Source: Rhizobium laguerreae (lineage in GTDB: Bacteria > Pseudomonadota > Alphaproteobacteria > Rhizobiales > Rhizobiaceae). From it: a DNA stretch of 64,000 bases. The DNA lies in the NCBI RefSeq assembly GCF_002008165.1, contig NZ_MRDM01000014.1:558001-622000 (forward strand), read 5' to 3'. The position numbers and the translations under genes were made by a program. Of this stretch, positions 25,003 through 33,923 are shown piece by piece (position 1 is the first letter of the stretch; every line of letters begins with the position of its first letter). The notes beneath the pieces are model-generated. The model saw only the letters and a program-made list of their open reading frames with translations. It did not search any database and was not told the DNA's origin.

Positions 25003-26904
25003 ATGACGTCAACACATGCAGACAATACGGGTGAAGGTGCTGGCCGAAAGGGCTTCGTCGGACTGGTCATCGGCGCGGTCGGCGTCGTCTATGGCGATAT
25101 CGGCACCAGCCCGCTCTATGCCCTTCGCGAGGCGCTGAGGCCCTTTGCCGCCGATGGCGTACACGAAGCCGAGGTCATCGGTCTCATTTCGCTGATGGTC
25201 TGGACGCTGACGATCATCGTGACTTTCAAATATGTGCTCTTCCTTCTCAGGGCGGACAATGACGGCGAAGGCGGCACGCTTTCGCTTCTCGCCCTCCTGA
25301 TGAAGAAGATGGGACGAAACGTACCGGTGCTCTTCTTCGCCGGCCTGATCGGAGCGGCTCTCTTCATCGGCGATGCGATGATCACGCCTGCCTTGTCGGT
25401 CATGTCGGCGCTGGAAGGCCTAAAACTGGTCACGCCGGCCTTTGCCGAATACGTTCCGCTGGCATCAGCTGCGATCATGATCGTTCTCTTTGCTGTCCAG
25501 TCGAAGGGAACCGCCGCCGTCTCCATCTTTTTCGGGCCAATAACGGTGTTGTGGTTTCTGGCTATGGCGGCAGGCGGCCTGATCCATATCGGCGACGATT
25601 GGAGGATTCTGGAGGCGCTCAATCCAATCAATGCGTTCCTGTTCCTCACCCATGCCGGCAGCGTCGGCCTCATTGTGCTCGGCGCCGTTTTTCTGACCGT
25701 GACGGGCGCCGAAGCGCTCTATGCCGATCTCGGGCATTTCGGGCGCCGCCCGATCCAGATGGCATGGTTCGTGCTCGTTTTTCCTGCCCTACTTCTGAAC
25801 TATCTCGGCCAAGGCGCGCTCGTTCTCGCCCATCCGGAAGCCGCCACCAATCCGTTCTTTCTGATGTATCCCGACTGGGCCTTGCTGCCGGTGGTTATTC
25901 TGGCGACGATGGCAACGATCATCGCCAGCCAGGCGGTGATCACAGGCGCATTTTCGCTGGCCCGCTCGGCGGTTCACCTCGGCTTCCTGCCGAGGCTCAG
26001 GATCAAGTTCACGTCGGAGACCAACACCGGCCAGATCTACGTGCCGGCCGTCAATCTTCTCCTGCTGGTCGGCGTCTTGATGCTGATCTTTTCCTTCGGC
26101 GACTCCGAGTCGCTGGCGACGGCCTACGGCATCTCGGTGACCGGAACCATGGTCATCTCGACCATGCTGGTCTTCCAGTTTCTCCGAGCCGTCTGGGGCT
26201 ACTCCCTCGTGCTCGCCGCCGTCTTGCTGCTACCGCTCTTCATCATCGAAGTTCTGTTCCTGGCGGCCAACCTCTTGAAGATCCACGATGGCGGCTGGGT
26301 TCCGGTCGCCCTTGCCCTGGCGATCATGGTCATGATGTGGACATGGACCCGAGGCCAAGCCTATCTGAAGAGATTGCGGGCCAACAACGAGATCCCGCTC
26401 GATTCCTTCATCAGGTCGATCGAGCGAAAGTCGGAGCATTCCCCGGTCACCGTTCCGGGAACGGCCGTCTTCCTGACCAGTGTCCCGGATCGTACGCCGA
26501 ACGTCCTGCTCCACAATCTCAAGCATAACCACGTGCTCCACGAACAGAACGTCGTCCTGACCGTCTGGACCGAGGACGAACCTTATGTGCCCGACAGCCG
26601 CCGCATCAAGATAAGCCAGCTCTCGCCGCGTTTCGTGCGCCTCGACATCACCTTCGGCTTCATGGACGACCCCGACGTCACCAGGGCTCTGGCTCTCTGC
26701 CGGGAAAGCGGCTTCAAGTTCGAGATCATGAGGACCTCCTTCTATCTCGGCCGCCGGAACCTCGTCAGGACGCCGAACACCGGCTTGCCCGCCTGGCAGG
26801 AGCGTATATTCATGGGGCTGGAGGGCTTGGCGATCGATCCCTCCGATTACTTCAACCTGCCGTCCAACCGCGTCGTCGAGCTCGGCGAACAGATCGCCAT
26901 TTAA
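25003..26904 (+). CDS. kup: Kup-family low-affinity potassium transporter
   Basis: 633 residues with about twelve membrane helices in the first 430, then a C-terminal cytoplasmic domain. The diagnostic opening VVYGDIGTSPLYALREALRP and GDAMITPALSVMSALEG are present. Kup imports K+ with protons. ATG 25003 follows GGGGAA; a start at 24976 or 24955 would add an unsupported tail. Convergent with the Na+/H+ antiporter gene, so the two cation transporters sit back to back. Confidence 0.93.
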   Translation: MTSTHADNTGEGAGRKGFVGLVIGAVGVVYGDIGTSPLYALREALRPFAADGVHEAEVIGLISLMVWTLTIIVTFKYVLFLLRADNDGEGGTLSLLALLMKKMGRNVPVLFFAGLIGAALFIGDAMITPALSVMSALEGLKLVTPAFAEYVPLASAAIMIVLFAVQSKGTAAVSIFFGPITVLWFLAMAAGGLIHIGDDWRILEALNPINAFLFLTHAGSVGLIVLGAVFLTVTGAEALYADLGHFGRRPIQMAWFVLVFPALLLNYLGQGALVLAHPEAATNPFFLMYPDWALLPVVILATMATIIASQAVITGAFSLARSAVHLGFLPRLRIKFTSETNTGQIYVPAVNLLLLVGVLMLIFSFGDSESLATAYGISVTGTMVISTMLVFQFLRAVWGYSLVLAAVLLLPLFIIEVLFLAANLLKIHDGGWVPVALALAIMVMMWTWTRGQAYLKRLRANNEIPLDSFIRSIERKSEHSPVTVPGTAVFLTSVPDRTPNVLLHNLKHNHVLHEQNVVLTVWTEDEPYVPDSRRIKISQLSPRFVRLDITFGFMDDPDVTRALALCRESGFKFEIMRTSFYLGRRNLVRTPNTGLPAWQERIFMGLEGLAIDPSDYFNLPSNRVVELGEQIAI

Positions 26905-26993
26905 GAGCACGCTTCCAAGCCGCTCGCTGCTTGCATCAGCCTCGATATCGCAATGCGTTGACGATGATGTCGAAGGGAGTAAGGCGCTGAACC

Positions 26994-28577
26994 TTACGCC
27001 TTGGCAGAGATCGCGCTCAACTCCTCAAGATCGAGATCGCGTTCAAGCTCGTCCAAGGTTTCGTCGTCGATGTCGCCGGCGCGATGGAGGCGAATGAGCT
27101 CCCGGCGTCCCGTGGCAACCGCTTCGAGAACGACGTCGAAGTGAGCATGGAGCACCGGTTTGTAATGCTCCGTTCTCTCGGCATAGTCGACGATCACTGT
27201 CGCCCTGCGCTGGTATCGGTCCAGCAATTGCGGGTGGATAAGCTTTCCTTCCGCGTCGTATGCCAGGCTTTGGACGGTCTCGAGCTGCGCCTGCACCATG
27301 GCGACTTCGGCCTGGCTCATGGTCAGGCGCGCTCTTTCCGTCTCCGTCTCCACCAGCCGCGCCCAGGCAATCACCCGCCCCAATGTCGTGCCCTGCACGA
27401 GCACGGTACCGAGAATGACGGCGAAGGATGTGGCGAGGATGAAGTCACGGCCCGGGAACCCCTCGGGCAGGCTGAGCGCCAAAGCGAGCGTGATCACGCC
27501 GCGCACGCCTGCCCAGCTGAGAACCGTCGCGCCGCCGACGCCGAGCGGCCGAGTTCGCATCACCCCCAGGGCTGCACAGAAGCTGATGACGAGATCGGAG
27601 GCGAAGACCCAGACAAAACGCGCCACCACGAGCGTGACGAGGATCGCCAGCATCGGCAGTCCCATCGTCGCGATCACCGTGGTCAAGCCGCCGCCGCGTT
27701 CGACGACATCCCGCAGCGACAGGCCGATCAAGGTGAAAACCGAAGCTTCCATCAGGAAGATCATCACCGTCCAGAACGACGTGCCGCGCATCCGCGTTGC
27801 GGCCGAAAATACGGTGTGCTGGTGCCAGGAAGCGATCAGGCCGGTGGTGACGGTGGCGATGACGCCGGAAACATGCAGCAGCTCTCCGAGCAGATAGGAA
27901 ATCCAGCCGAGCAGCACCGTGGCTGCGATGATCAGATATTCGTCACCGAGACGCCGGACGAGTTTGACCCATGCCGTTCCCACAACGACGCCGACGACGG
28001 CGCCGCCGAGTGCCAGCACGAAGAAGCTGCCGATCGCCTCTCCCGCGCTGAAGGCTCCTGTTGCGGCAGCGGCAACGGCAAAACGGAAGAGAACCAGACC
28101 GCTCGCATCGTTGAGCAGGCTCTCGCCTTCCAAAAGAATCTGCAGCCGCCGCGGCAGCCTGACTCGCTCGAGCACGGCGCGCGCCGAGACCGCGTCCGGC
28201 GGTGCAACGATCGCACCAAGGGCTGCGCAGGCGGCCCAGGGAAGCGATGGAAAGATAAGATGGGCCACGACGGCCACCACCGCGCAGGTGAATAACACAG
28301 CGCCGACGGCCAGCGAGGCAATGCCGATCATATGGCGCCGCAACCGCGCCAGCGCGATGGCCCAGGCGCCGTCCATCAGGAGTGGCGGCAGGAAGATGAC
28401 GAGCACCAGTTCCGGATCGACTGATATCGCCGGCAACCCCGGCACGAACGCCAGCAAGGCGCCACCGGCCAGCAGCGCGACGGACGGCGGCAGTCCGAGC
28501 CTGTGGGCGGCATAGTGCAGCGCGATGATCGCAAGAAACATCGCGATGACGAGCTCGAATAAGTGGGTTGGTTCCAT
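26994..28577 (-). CDS. Na+/H+ antiporter (CPA1/NhaP-type)
   Basis: 527 residues. About twelve membrane helices (1-410) include the transport-site segment GAIVAPPDAVSARAVLERVR and LLNDASGLVLFRFAV, with the Asp residues expected in CPA1 exchangers. A cytoplasmic C-terminal region of about 110 residues contains helices and a closing LDELERDLDLEELSAISAK. Exchanges external protons for internal Na+ (or K+). Convergent with kup, with an imperfect hairpin (GTAAGG/CCTTAC) between the stops. Confidence 0.9.
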   Translation of the reverse strand: MEPTHLFELVIAMFLAIIALHYAAHRLGLPPSVALLAGGALLAFVPGLPAISVDPELVLVIFLPPLLMDGAWAIALARLRRHMIGIASLAVGAVLFTCAVVAVVAHLIFPSLPWAACAALGAIVAPPDAVSARAVLERVRLPRRLQILLEGESLLNDASGLVLFRFAVAAAATGAFSAGEAIGSFFVLALGGAVVGVVVGTAWVKLVRRLGDEYLIIAATVLLGWISYLLGELLHVSGVIATVTTGLIASWHQHTVFSAATRMRGTSFWTVMIFLMEASVFTLIGLSLRDVVERGGGLTTVIATMGLPMLAILVTLVVARFVWVFASDLVISFCAALGVMRTRPLGVGGATVLSWAGVRGVITLALALSLPEGFPGRDFILATSFAVILGTVLVQGTTLGRVIAWARLVETETERARLTMSQAEVAMVQAQLETVQSLAYDAEGKLIHPQLLDRYQRRATVIVDYAERTEHYKPVLHAHFDVVLEAVATGRRELIRLHRAGDIDDETLDELERDLDLEELSAISAKA

Positions 28578-28613
28578 ATGGCTCTGCCCTGACTCGGAAT
28601 CGAATTTTGGATG

Positions 28614-28689
28614 CCTACTGCATAGTTAAAGCGGAATCGATTCATGGATAAAATTATTCGGTAATTCAATGCTTTACAGCGTCTTTTAG
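28614..28689. repeat. Dispersed rhizobial repeat, copy C (degenerate)
   Basis: Begins CCTACTGCATAGTTAAAG, continues through GGATAAAATTATTC and ends GCTTTACAGCGTC. It matches, with substitutions, the reverse of the element at 37798-37905 and the one at 62392-62457. The rest of the 28578-28916 gap shows nothing recognisable apart from upstream sequences of the dioxygenase gene. Confidence 0.65.
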
Positions 28690-28916
28690 GTGACCGGAGC
28701 CCAATGGGTGCTTCGGAGCAACCGTCCATTGGCTAACATCGGCAGAATACACTTTCCCGTCAATCCGCCTGCAAACAGGAGTGGCTGCTTCGGGACCCAC
28801 CTGGCGTCTCGGCGGCATTGCAGAATGATCTCGTTGCCGTCGATCATTGCCTGGATTTAATTGGAATTTCCTGCGCATCCTCCTTAAATCCTGCGACTTG
28901 AGGCAGAGGAAGACAG

Positions 28917-29693
28917 ATGAAGAGGCGGACTCTTGTGCTTGGCGGTGCGGCCATTGTCGCATCATCCGTGGCTGCGGTGGCAATCTGGCCGCGGCGGCAT
29001 GTCGTTGTTGCCGCCAGGACATTCGACTGGAAGGGAACGGATTTCGTAAGCGGCGGCACAAAATCGGTTACCTTGGAAAAGCTGCCAGAGCCGCTCTTCC
29101 GTACCAGTCCGAATTGTGTCGTGACCGTCGCCCAGGCCCTTGGCCCCTGCCATGTCAACAATGTCCCGGCTCGTCAGGACGTTTCGGAAGGAAAGGCCGG
29201 GCTGCCTTTGCGGTTGGCCGTTCGGATCGTCCACGCGGCCGATTGCCGGCCGGTCGAAAATGCTGATATCGAAATCTGGCATACCGATCACCGCGGCATC
29301 TATTCCGGCCGCGAGGCTGCGGAGATGTGCACCTTCGGCGATGCCGAGGCGATCAGCGGGCTCGCCTTTCGCGGCCGCCAGCTGACGGATGCCACGGGGC
29401 AGGCAAGCTTCTTGACGGCCTATCCCGGATGGTATAAGGGCCGCACGCCGCACGTTCACTGCCGCATCCTCGCCGAGGGCAAGGAGCTTCTCGTCAGCCA
29501 GATCTATTTCGACGATGTGCTGAGCGATATCATCTATGGCGAGCATCCCGACTATCTCGGGCGCCCTGCCCGCGATACGCGCAACGACGAGGACGGCCTC
29601 TTCCCGGAGGATGCGGCCGACCACATGTTCGATTTCGAAAAGCTCGACGGCGGCGTGCTATCCGCCACCATCACGATCGGTCTCTCTTCCTGA
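28917..29693 (+). CDS. Exported intradiol ring-cleavage dioxygenase family protein
   Basis: 258 residues. The N-terminus MKRRTLVLGGAAIVASSVAA resembles a Tat-type or lipid-anchor export signal. The catalytic domain has IEIWHTDHRGIYSG and the iron-binding segment YPGWYKGRTPHVHCRI with the expected Tyr and two His ligands. Classical members open catechol or protocatechuate rings. Exported homologues are common in rhizobia, but their substrate is unproven. A single gene in front of the oxidoreductase module, on the opposite strand. Confidence 0.8.
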   Translation: MKRRTLVLGGAAIVASSVAAVAIWPRRHVVVAARTFDWKGTDFVSGGTKSVTLEKLPEPLFRTSPNCVVTVAQALGPCHVNNVPARQDVSEGKAGLPLRLAVRIVHAADCRPVENADIEIWHTDHRGIYSGREAAEMCTFGDAEAISGLAFRGRQLTDATGQASFLTAYPGWYKGRTPHVHCRILAEGKELLVSQIYFDDVLSDIIYGEHPDYLGRPARDTRNDEDGLFPEDAADHMFDFEKLDGGVLSATITIGLSS

Positions 29694-29792
29694 GGGGAGC
29701 TGCGGGATTTCCGTACCCTTGACCACGACGACCTCTCCGGCCGTGGAACCCGACACGAGGAAAACGTCAAGGTCGGCATGTCGGTCGGGGGC

Positions 29793-30569
29793 CTATATGC
29801 CCGCATACCATTCATAACCGCGATCCTCCCAGAAGCCGCCATTGCCGCCGTAGAGCTGGCCGAGATCGGCGACGGCTTCGATGCCGGTCAGGTATTTTGC
29901 CTGCTTGTAGCCGAGCTGGCGCTCGACCCGGAGCCGGAGTGGCGCGCCATGGGCCACTTCGAGATCGCGGCCGTTCATGCTGTGGGCAAGGATCGTCTGG
30001 GGGTGAAACGCATCGACGAGATCGATGCTTTCGTAATACCAGCCGCTGCCGTCGAGCGTCTTTTCATATTCGTCGGCGCAGTGGAAGACGATGTAGCGGG
30101 CTTCGGGTTTCAGACCGGCCGTCTGAAGCAACGCACCAAGCGGCACGCCGGTCCATTTGCCGATCGCGCTCCAGCCCTCGACGCAGTCATGCCTTGTGAT
30201 CTGCGTGCGGGCCGGCAGGGATTTCAGCTCGGCCAGCGACAATTGCATCGGCTTGTCGACCAGCCCGCCGACCTCGAGCTTCCAGCCCGAAAACCGCTGG
30301 TTCATCCAGTCGATATAGCGGGCATTGTCGGGCATGCTCGTGCCGTTGGCGCGGAAGGTCGGCGAGATATCGGCTTCGGTGAACTCGCGGGCGAGTGCGT
30401 CGTCACCGAGCAGGAAGCGCTGCGTCTTCATGCTGAAGCCTTCGGCGATCTTCAACACCGATTTCGTCCGATCGTTTTCGACGAGGGCATCGCAGCCGGC
30501 AAGCCCCAGCGCCGATGCCGTCATGGTCGCGCCGATCAGGAAGCGACGTCTGGTGATGATGCGGCTCAT
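29793..30569 (-). CDS. Molybdopterin-dependent oxidoreductase (sulfite-oxidase/MsrP-like), Tat lipoprotein
   Basis: 258 residues. The Tat signal with twin arginines (TRRRFLIGATMTASALGL) ends in a lipobox LAGC. The Moco domain includes the ligand Cys in TRHDCVEGWSAIGKWTGV and the closing GGNGGFWEDRGYEWYAGI, as in sulfite-oxidase-type enzymes and MsrP/YedY. In MsrP the enzyme repairs methionine sulfoxide in the periplasm; this homologue may do similar work. The ATG overlaps the TGA of the cytochrome b gene (ATGA), so translation is coupled. Confidence 0.85.
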   Translation of the reverse strand: MSRIITRRRFLIGATMTASALGLAGCDALVENDRTKSVLKIAEGFSMKTQRFLLGDDALAREFTEADISPTFRANGTSMPDNARYIDWMNQRFSGWKLEVGGLVDKPMQLSLAELKSLPARTQITRHDCVEGWSAIGKWTGVPLGALLQTAGLKPEARYIVFHCADEYEKTLDGSGWYYESIDLVDAFHPQTILAHSMNGRDLEVAHGAPLRLRVERQLGYKQAKYLTGIEAVADLGQLYGGNGGFWEDRGYEWYAGI

Positions 30570-31407
30570 GACTTTCCTCCCTGCCCGATGTCGTAATAAC
30601 CGGTGACCATCGAGCGCAGATTGTTGAACACGCCCGAGACCAGCACCATCGCCACATGCACGGCGACGAAGGCGACGAGCGAGAAGGCGGTCAGAAATGC
30701 AGTGTGCGGGCCGATTGTCGGCCGCCGAACAGATCGAGCAGCCAAGGGGCGACCGCATTGAAGCCCGGCGACATGGTAAGCCCCGTCCCGATCATCAGCG
30801 GCAGCAGCACGAAGATCACGGCGAGATAGGCGAGTTTCTGCAGCGTATTATAGTGGCGAGCCTCGGCCCCCTTGGGAAAGCGCAGCCGGGCGTGATTGAC
30901 GATCTCGTGACCGAGATGCGAAGGCTTCAGCTCTTCGGCCGCCGGCAGCAGATCGCGGCGGAAATGCCGGCTGACGAAACCATAGGCGAGATAGATGAAG
31001 CCGTTGATGACGAACAGCCAGGCAAAGAAGAAATGCCAGCGCCGGCCGGATGCCAGATCCTGGTAGCTCGGCAAGGTCAGCCAGTTCGGAAAACCGCGCA
31101 CAGCAGCCTCGCCGTCGACATTCGAAACCCCGAGAATGCCCGTCGTGTCGAAGCTCAATCCGCCGATGCGCGTCACGCCCTTCAGCACATCGCCTTCCTG
31201 TTCCGCCTCCATGGAAATGAAGGACGGATCGTCGTCGGCGCCATACTGACCCCAATAGAGCGCCGGATGGGCGTTGAATATCTGCAGGCCGCTATACAGC
31301 AGCACCGTCATGCACAGCACATTCACCCAATGCGACAGGCGCACCAGCAGGCCATGGCGGTAGAAGAGCGCGCGTCCGCTCGCCATGCCGGCATCGGTCG
31401 TGGCCAT
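30566..31407 (-). pseudogene. Cytochrome b subunit (MsrQ/CybB-like), one frameshift near the 3' end
   Basis: The upstream frame (238 residues from ATG 31407, ribosome site GGAGG) encodes four-helix cytochrome b with the His-containing segment HGLLVRLSHWVNVLCMTVLL. It stops at 30691-30693 after SARTLHF. A one-base shift at CATTTC continues the protein as LTAFSLVAFVAVHVAMVLVS to a TGA at 30566-30568 overlapping the downstream ATG. The lost part is the last helix with a conserved His that should ligate heme. As given the subunit is truncated by about 40 residues. Sequencing error is possible. The gene feeds electrons to the Moco partner. Confidence 0.75.
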
Positions 31408-31451
31408 TGTAGTTCCTCCGGATCGACATGAAAGGTCTTTGCGAGAAAGGA

Positions 31452-31485
31452 CGCGGCCGCCGGCGATAAAGTTTCAGCGGCCGCG
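31452..31485. repeat. Strong intercistronic hairpin, CGCGGCCGC arms
   Basis: CGCGGCCGC, 16-base loop, GCGGCCGCG, between the MXKDX gene and the cytochrome b gene. It could stabilise the mRNA or partly end transcription, so lowering expression of the downstream oxidoreductase genes. Confidence 0.55.
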
Positions 31486-31492
31486 GCTAAAC

Positions 31493-31744
31493 TTACTTCA
31501 TCGCGTCGCAGGCCTTCATCATCGTGTCCTTCTTCATCGTGTCCTTCTCCATGCCGGCATTGTGCATGCAGTCGGCCTTGGTGCTGCCGGTCGCCATTGC
31601 ATCCTCGGACATGGCGTCCTTCGACCTAGTGTCGGTCTTCCTGCTGTCTTTCTTCATGGCATCGCTTTGAGCGCTGGCGGCGCCGGCAAGCGACAGGCCG
31701 ATGACGAATGTGCAGGCGGCAAGGCTGGAAAGGATCTTGGTCAT
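31493..31744 (-). CDS. Pentapeptide MXKDX-repeat protein
   Basis: 83 residues. A signal peptide (MTKILSSLAACTFVIGLSLA, cleaved near ASA) precedes a Met/Lys/Asp-rich tail with units such as MKKDS, MEKDT, MKKDT, matching the family named after the MXKDX repeat. Exported, possibly a sacrificial methionine-rich oxidant or metal sink, a role suggested by its Met-rich make-up and its co-regulation with the MsrP-like pair. That role is inference. A GTAACC/CGAAT promoter lies upstream. Confidence 0.85.
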   Translation of the reverse strand: MTKILSSLAACTFVIGLSLAGAASAQSDAMKKDSRKTDTRSKDAMSEDAMATGSTKADCMHNAGMEKDTMKKDTMMKACDAMK

Positions 31745-31805
31745 GAGGATCTTCTCGGATCGATTGACATGTCCGCCGGCACCCGCCGACGGCTCACAGT
31801 CCTGA

Positions 31806-31832
31806 ATTCGATCCCCTTGCGAAGGCGGTTAC
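31806..31832 (-). promoter_or_regulatory. SigF-type ECF promoter for MXKDX-repeat operon
   Basis: On the minus strand GTAACC (31827-31832) is followed after 16 bases by CGAAT (31806-31810), upstream of the MXKDX gene. This resembles the -35/-10 elements reported for SigF-like ECF sigma factors of alphaproteobacteria (from memory). A near-identical promoter faces the sigma gene. Confidence 0.7.
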
Positions 31833-31856
31833 AGCCTCACGCTTATGTGATAGCGC

Positions 31857-31901
31857 TACAGCGCCCTTTGCGTCTTTTGGAGACGCGCAAAGGACGCTGT
31901 A
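31857..31901. repeat. Dispersed rhizobial repeat, copy D (hairpin part)
   Basis: TACAGCG, then CCTTTGCGTC, loop TTTTGGA, then GACGCGCAAAGG and ACGCTGTA. It matches the hairpin of the element at 37798-37840 and lies between the two divergent ECF promoters. Confidence 0.65.
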
Positions 31902-31939
31902 CACTTCGAATTGCCGCCGGAAGATTTTTGAACCCGCCT

Positions 31940-31965
31940 GTAACCAAAGCGTCATCCACCCGAAT
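31940..31965 (+). promoter_or_regulatory. SigF-type ECF promoter for the sigma factor operon
   Basis: GTAACC at 31940-31945 and CGAAT at 31961-31965, with 15 bases between and the start codon 15 bases further on. It points to autoregulation of the sigma factor. Confidence 0.65.
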
Positions 31966-31980
31966 GATATTGCAGACGAC

Positions 31981-32529
31981 ATGACGAGCGCCCATTCGGA
32001 ACAAGCACTGAAGATGCTGATGCTTCTTTCCCTCGATGGGGACGAGGCAGCCTACCGGCGTCTGCTCGTGACGTTGCGAACCCTGCTCGTCGGTTATTAT
32101 GGCGGGCGGATCGGCACGACCGCGAAATCCGACACGGAAGATCTCGTGCAGGAGACGTTGCTGGCGCTGCATTCGCGCCGGGCGACCTATGACAGGGAGC
32201 GGCCGTTCACCGCGTGGTTCTTCTCGATTGCCCGCTACAAGCTGATCGACCACCACCGAAAGCATGGCGGCCGGTACAAGGCGGAGATGGAGCTGGACGA
32301 GGAGATCGAAGGCGACTTCAGGGAGGATGCGATTGCAGCGCGCATGGATGTCGAACGGCTGTTGAACGGCCTGCCGCAGCACCAGCAGGAGCTGATCCGT
32401 CAGGTCAAGCTTGAGGGGCAGTCGGTGGCCGACACTGCAAGCCGCACCGGACAGTCGGAATCGGCGGTTAAGGTCGGCGTTCACAGGGGCATCAAGGCGC
32501 TGGCGGCAAGATTGCGAGGTGGAATGTGA
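31981..32529 (+). CDS. ECF RNA polymerase sigma factor (SigF/EcfF-like)
   Basis: 182 residues. Region 2 includes DTEDLVQETLLALHSRRATY and RPFTAWFFSIARYKLIDHHR; region 4 includes LPQHQQELIRQVKLEGQSVA with the HTH TASRTGQSESAVKVGVHRGI. The next gene is an NrsF-type anti-sigma factor overlapping by four bases. In Caulobacter SigF-NrsF and Bradyrhizobium EcfF-OsrA (recalled) such pairs respond to oxidants or metal stress. The two GTAACC/CGAAT promoters next to it fit that group. Confidence 0.9.
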   Translation: MTSAHSEQALKMLMLLSLDGDEAAYRRLLVTLRTLLVGYYGGRIGTTAKSDTEDLVQETLLALHSRRATYDRERPFTAWFFSIARYKLIDHHRKHGGRYKAEMELDEEIEGDFREDAIAARMDVERLLNGLPQHQQELIRQVKLEGQSVADTASRTGQSESAVKVGVHRGIKALAARLRGGM

Positions 32530-33170
32530 GAGAGACTGAGGACGTGATCGACAGCCTTGTCCGAGATCTGAAGCCGGTGCCGAAACATGCGCTCGAACGC
32601 CGCTTCACGCTCGCCGTCCTGCCGGCCTTGGCAGTCTCGCTGCTGCTGATGCTTATCGTCCTCGGCCTTCGTACCGATATGGCGCAGGCGCTGATGCTGC
32701 CGGCCTTCTGGATCAAGTCCGCCTACAATGCCTTGCTTGCAATCGCCGCCTTCGCAGCCGTTTACCGCCTGTCCCGGCCGGATGGCTCGGAGGGCCGCTT
32801 TTTCGGGATTGCCGCGGCCATCATACTCGCCCTCGCCGTCATGGCGGTCATCCAGCTCGCTTCGTCGCCGGCTGCAAACTATCCCGTGCTGGTGCTCGGT
32901 TCCTCCGCCCTGCATTGCCCGCTGCTGATCTTTGCCTTTGCCATACCGATCCTGATCGCAAATACCTGGGTTCTCCGTGGCAGCGCCCCGAGCAACCTCG
33001 GCTTCACAGGCTTCATCGCCGGCATTGCCGCCGGCGCATCCGGTGCCTGGGTCTATTCCTGGTTCTGCACGGAAAACGGTCTGCCCTTTGTCACCCTCTG
33101 GTATTCGCTCGGCATCCTCTTGACCGGCGCAATCGGCGCGCTGCTCGGCCCCCGCCTCCTGCGCTGGTAG
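32526..33170 (+). CDS. nrsF: NrsF-type (DUF1109) anti-sigma factor
   Basis: 214 residues, six membrane helices, with a GTG start overlapping the sigma stop (GTGA). The opening TEDVIDSLVRDLKPVPKHAL, with an N-terminal cytoplasmic segment that binds sigma, is typical of DUF1109. Conserved Cys residues fall in helices or loops (ALHCPLLIF, WFCTENGLPF), which may sense oxidants or metals. It holds the sigma factor inactive at the membrane until stress. Confidence 0.88.
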   Translation: MRETEDVIDSLVRDLKPVPKHALERRFTLAVLPALAVSLLLMLIVLGLRTDMAQALMLPAFWIKSAYNALLAIAAFAAVYRLSRPDGSEGRFFGIAAAIILALAVMAVIQLASSPAANYPVLVLGSSALHCPLLIFAFAIPILIANTWVLRGSAPSNLGFTGFIAGIAAGASGAWVYSWFCTENGLPFVTLWYSLGILLTGAIGALLGPRLLRW

Positions 33171-33196
33171 CACCGGCTGTTTGCGGCCTGCGCCAC

Positions 33197-33468
33197 TAGA
33201 GCCTTTCCGGGTTAGATTGAAGCATTCTGTTGGCTCAAACGGAGTCGGATGGTCGACCGGCCGGCGCGTGTCGTAGCCCGGCTCTACGGCCAAGCCGGCC
33301 GGTCGATCACCCGGCCCGTTTCAGCCAACCCGAAGGGCCGGGCATCTTTCCGCCAGGACAAAGGCGATCGGCTCGCACGTACCTTGGGGTATGCCCTTCG
33401 CCAATCGCCATTGTCCTGACGAAAATCTGCTCCGGCAGAATGCTTCAATCTAACCCGGAAAGGCTCTA
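33197..33468. mobile_element. MITE-like element, 33-bp perfect terminal inverted repeats
   Basis: The left end TAGAGCCTTTCCGGGTTAGA and the right end are exact inverse copies over 33 bases (33197-33229, 33436-33468). The interior is 206 bases of nested imperfect hairpins, and no plausible gene is inside. The TA at each terminus would fit a target duplication of an IS630/mariner-type transposase. The element occupies most of the 405-base gap between the NrsF gene and the next gene. Confidence 0.72.
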
Positions 33469-33575
33469 ATCCTTCTTCCGGCATGAAACCAGATGCAGCA
33501 TTCCTGCGTACTACTCGGGGGGTGAGTCTTGCGTACCCCCTGGATCGGAAACCACAGGCAGCGAGGAATGACGGC

Positions 33576-33857
33576 ATGGTCAGGAAAGAAGGCGTAGCCC
33601 ACCTCACCCGGCAAGCCGCGGAACAGGGGCTGGCCAGGCTGATGATGAGGCTGCCTGCGACGCGGGCAACGATCAGAGCAGTTGCGGCGAGCCAGCCCCA
33701 TTTTTATGAATTATGCGGCGCCTACGGCGAAGCCTGCGCCGTCCTCGATCGCATGCGCCGGGATAGATCGGCCGATCCCGCAATCATCACCGAATACGAG
33801 ATCATCTGCGCGGAAATCGAAGTCGATGTCATCAGGATCCTGCTCGGCGATCAATGA
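33576..33857 (+). CDS. Conserved hypothetical protein, 93 residues
   Basis: GAGGAATG precedes ATG 33576. The product starts MVRKEGVAHLTRQAAEQGLA and ends YEIICAEIEVDVIRILLGDQ. It is predicted all-alpha, with no signal peptide or membrane segment. A short HFYELCGAYGEACAVLDRMR helix suggests a compact three-helix fold. No family was recognised. Confidence 0.6.
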   Translation: MVRKEGVAHLTRQAAEQGLARLMMRLPATRATIRAVAASQPHFYELCGAYGEACAVLDRMRRDRSADPAIITEYEIICAEIEVDVIRILLGDQ

Positions 33858-33923
33858 GACTTCGCAAGTACTGGACGGACTGCCGCCGCGATAATGCAAC
33901 GCCATTTGCCGCCGGCATCCCTA

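Noticed and set aside
26979..26997. Hairpin GTAAGG/CCTTAC between kup and the antiporter as a terminator
   Set aside because: The arms are only six bases, there is no T-run, and it overlaps the antiporter stop codon, so it is kept only as a remark.
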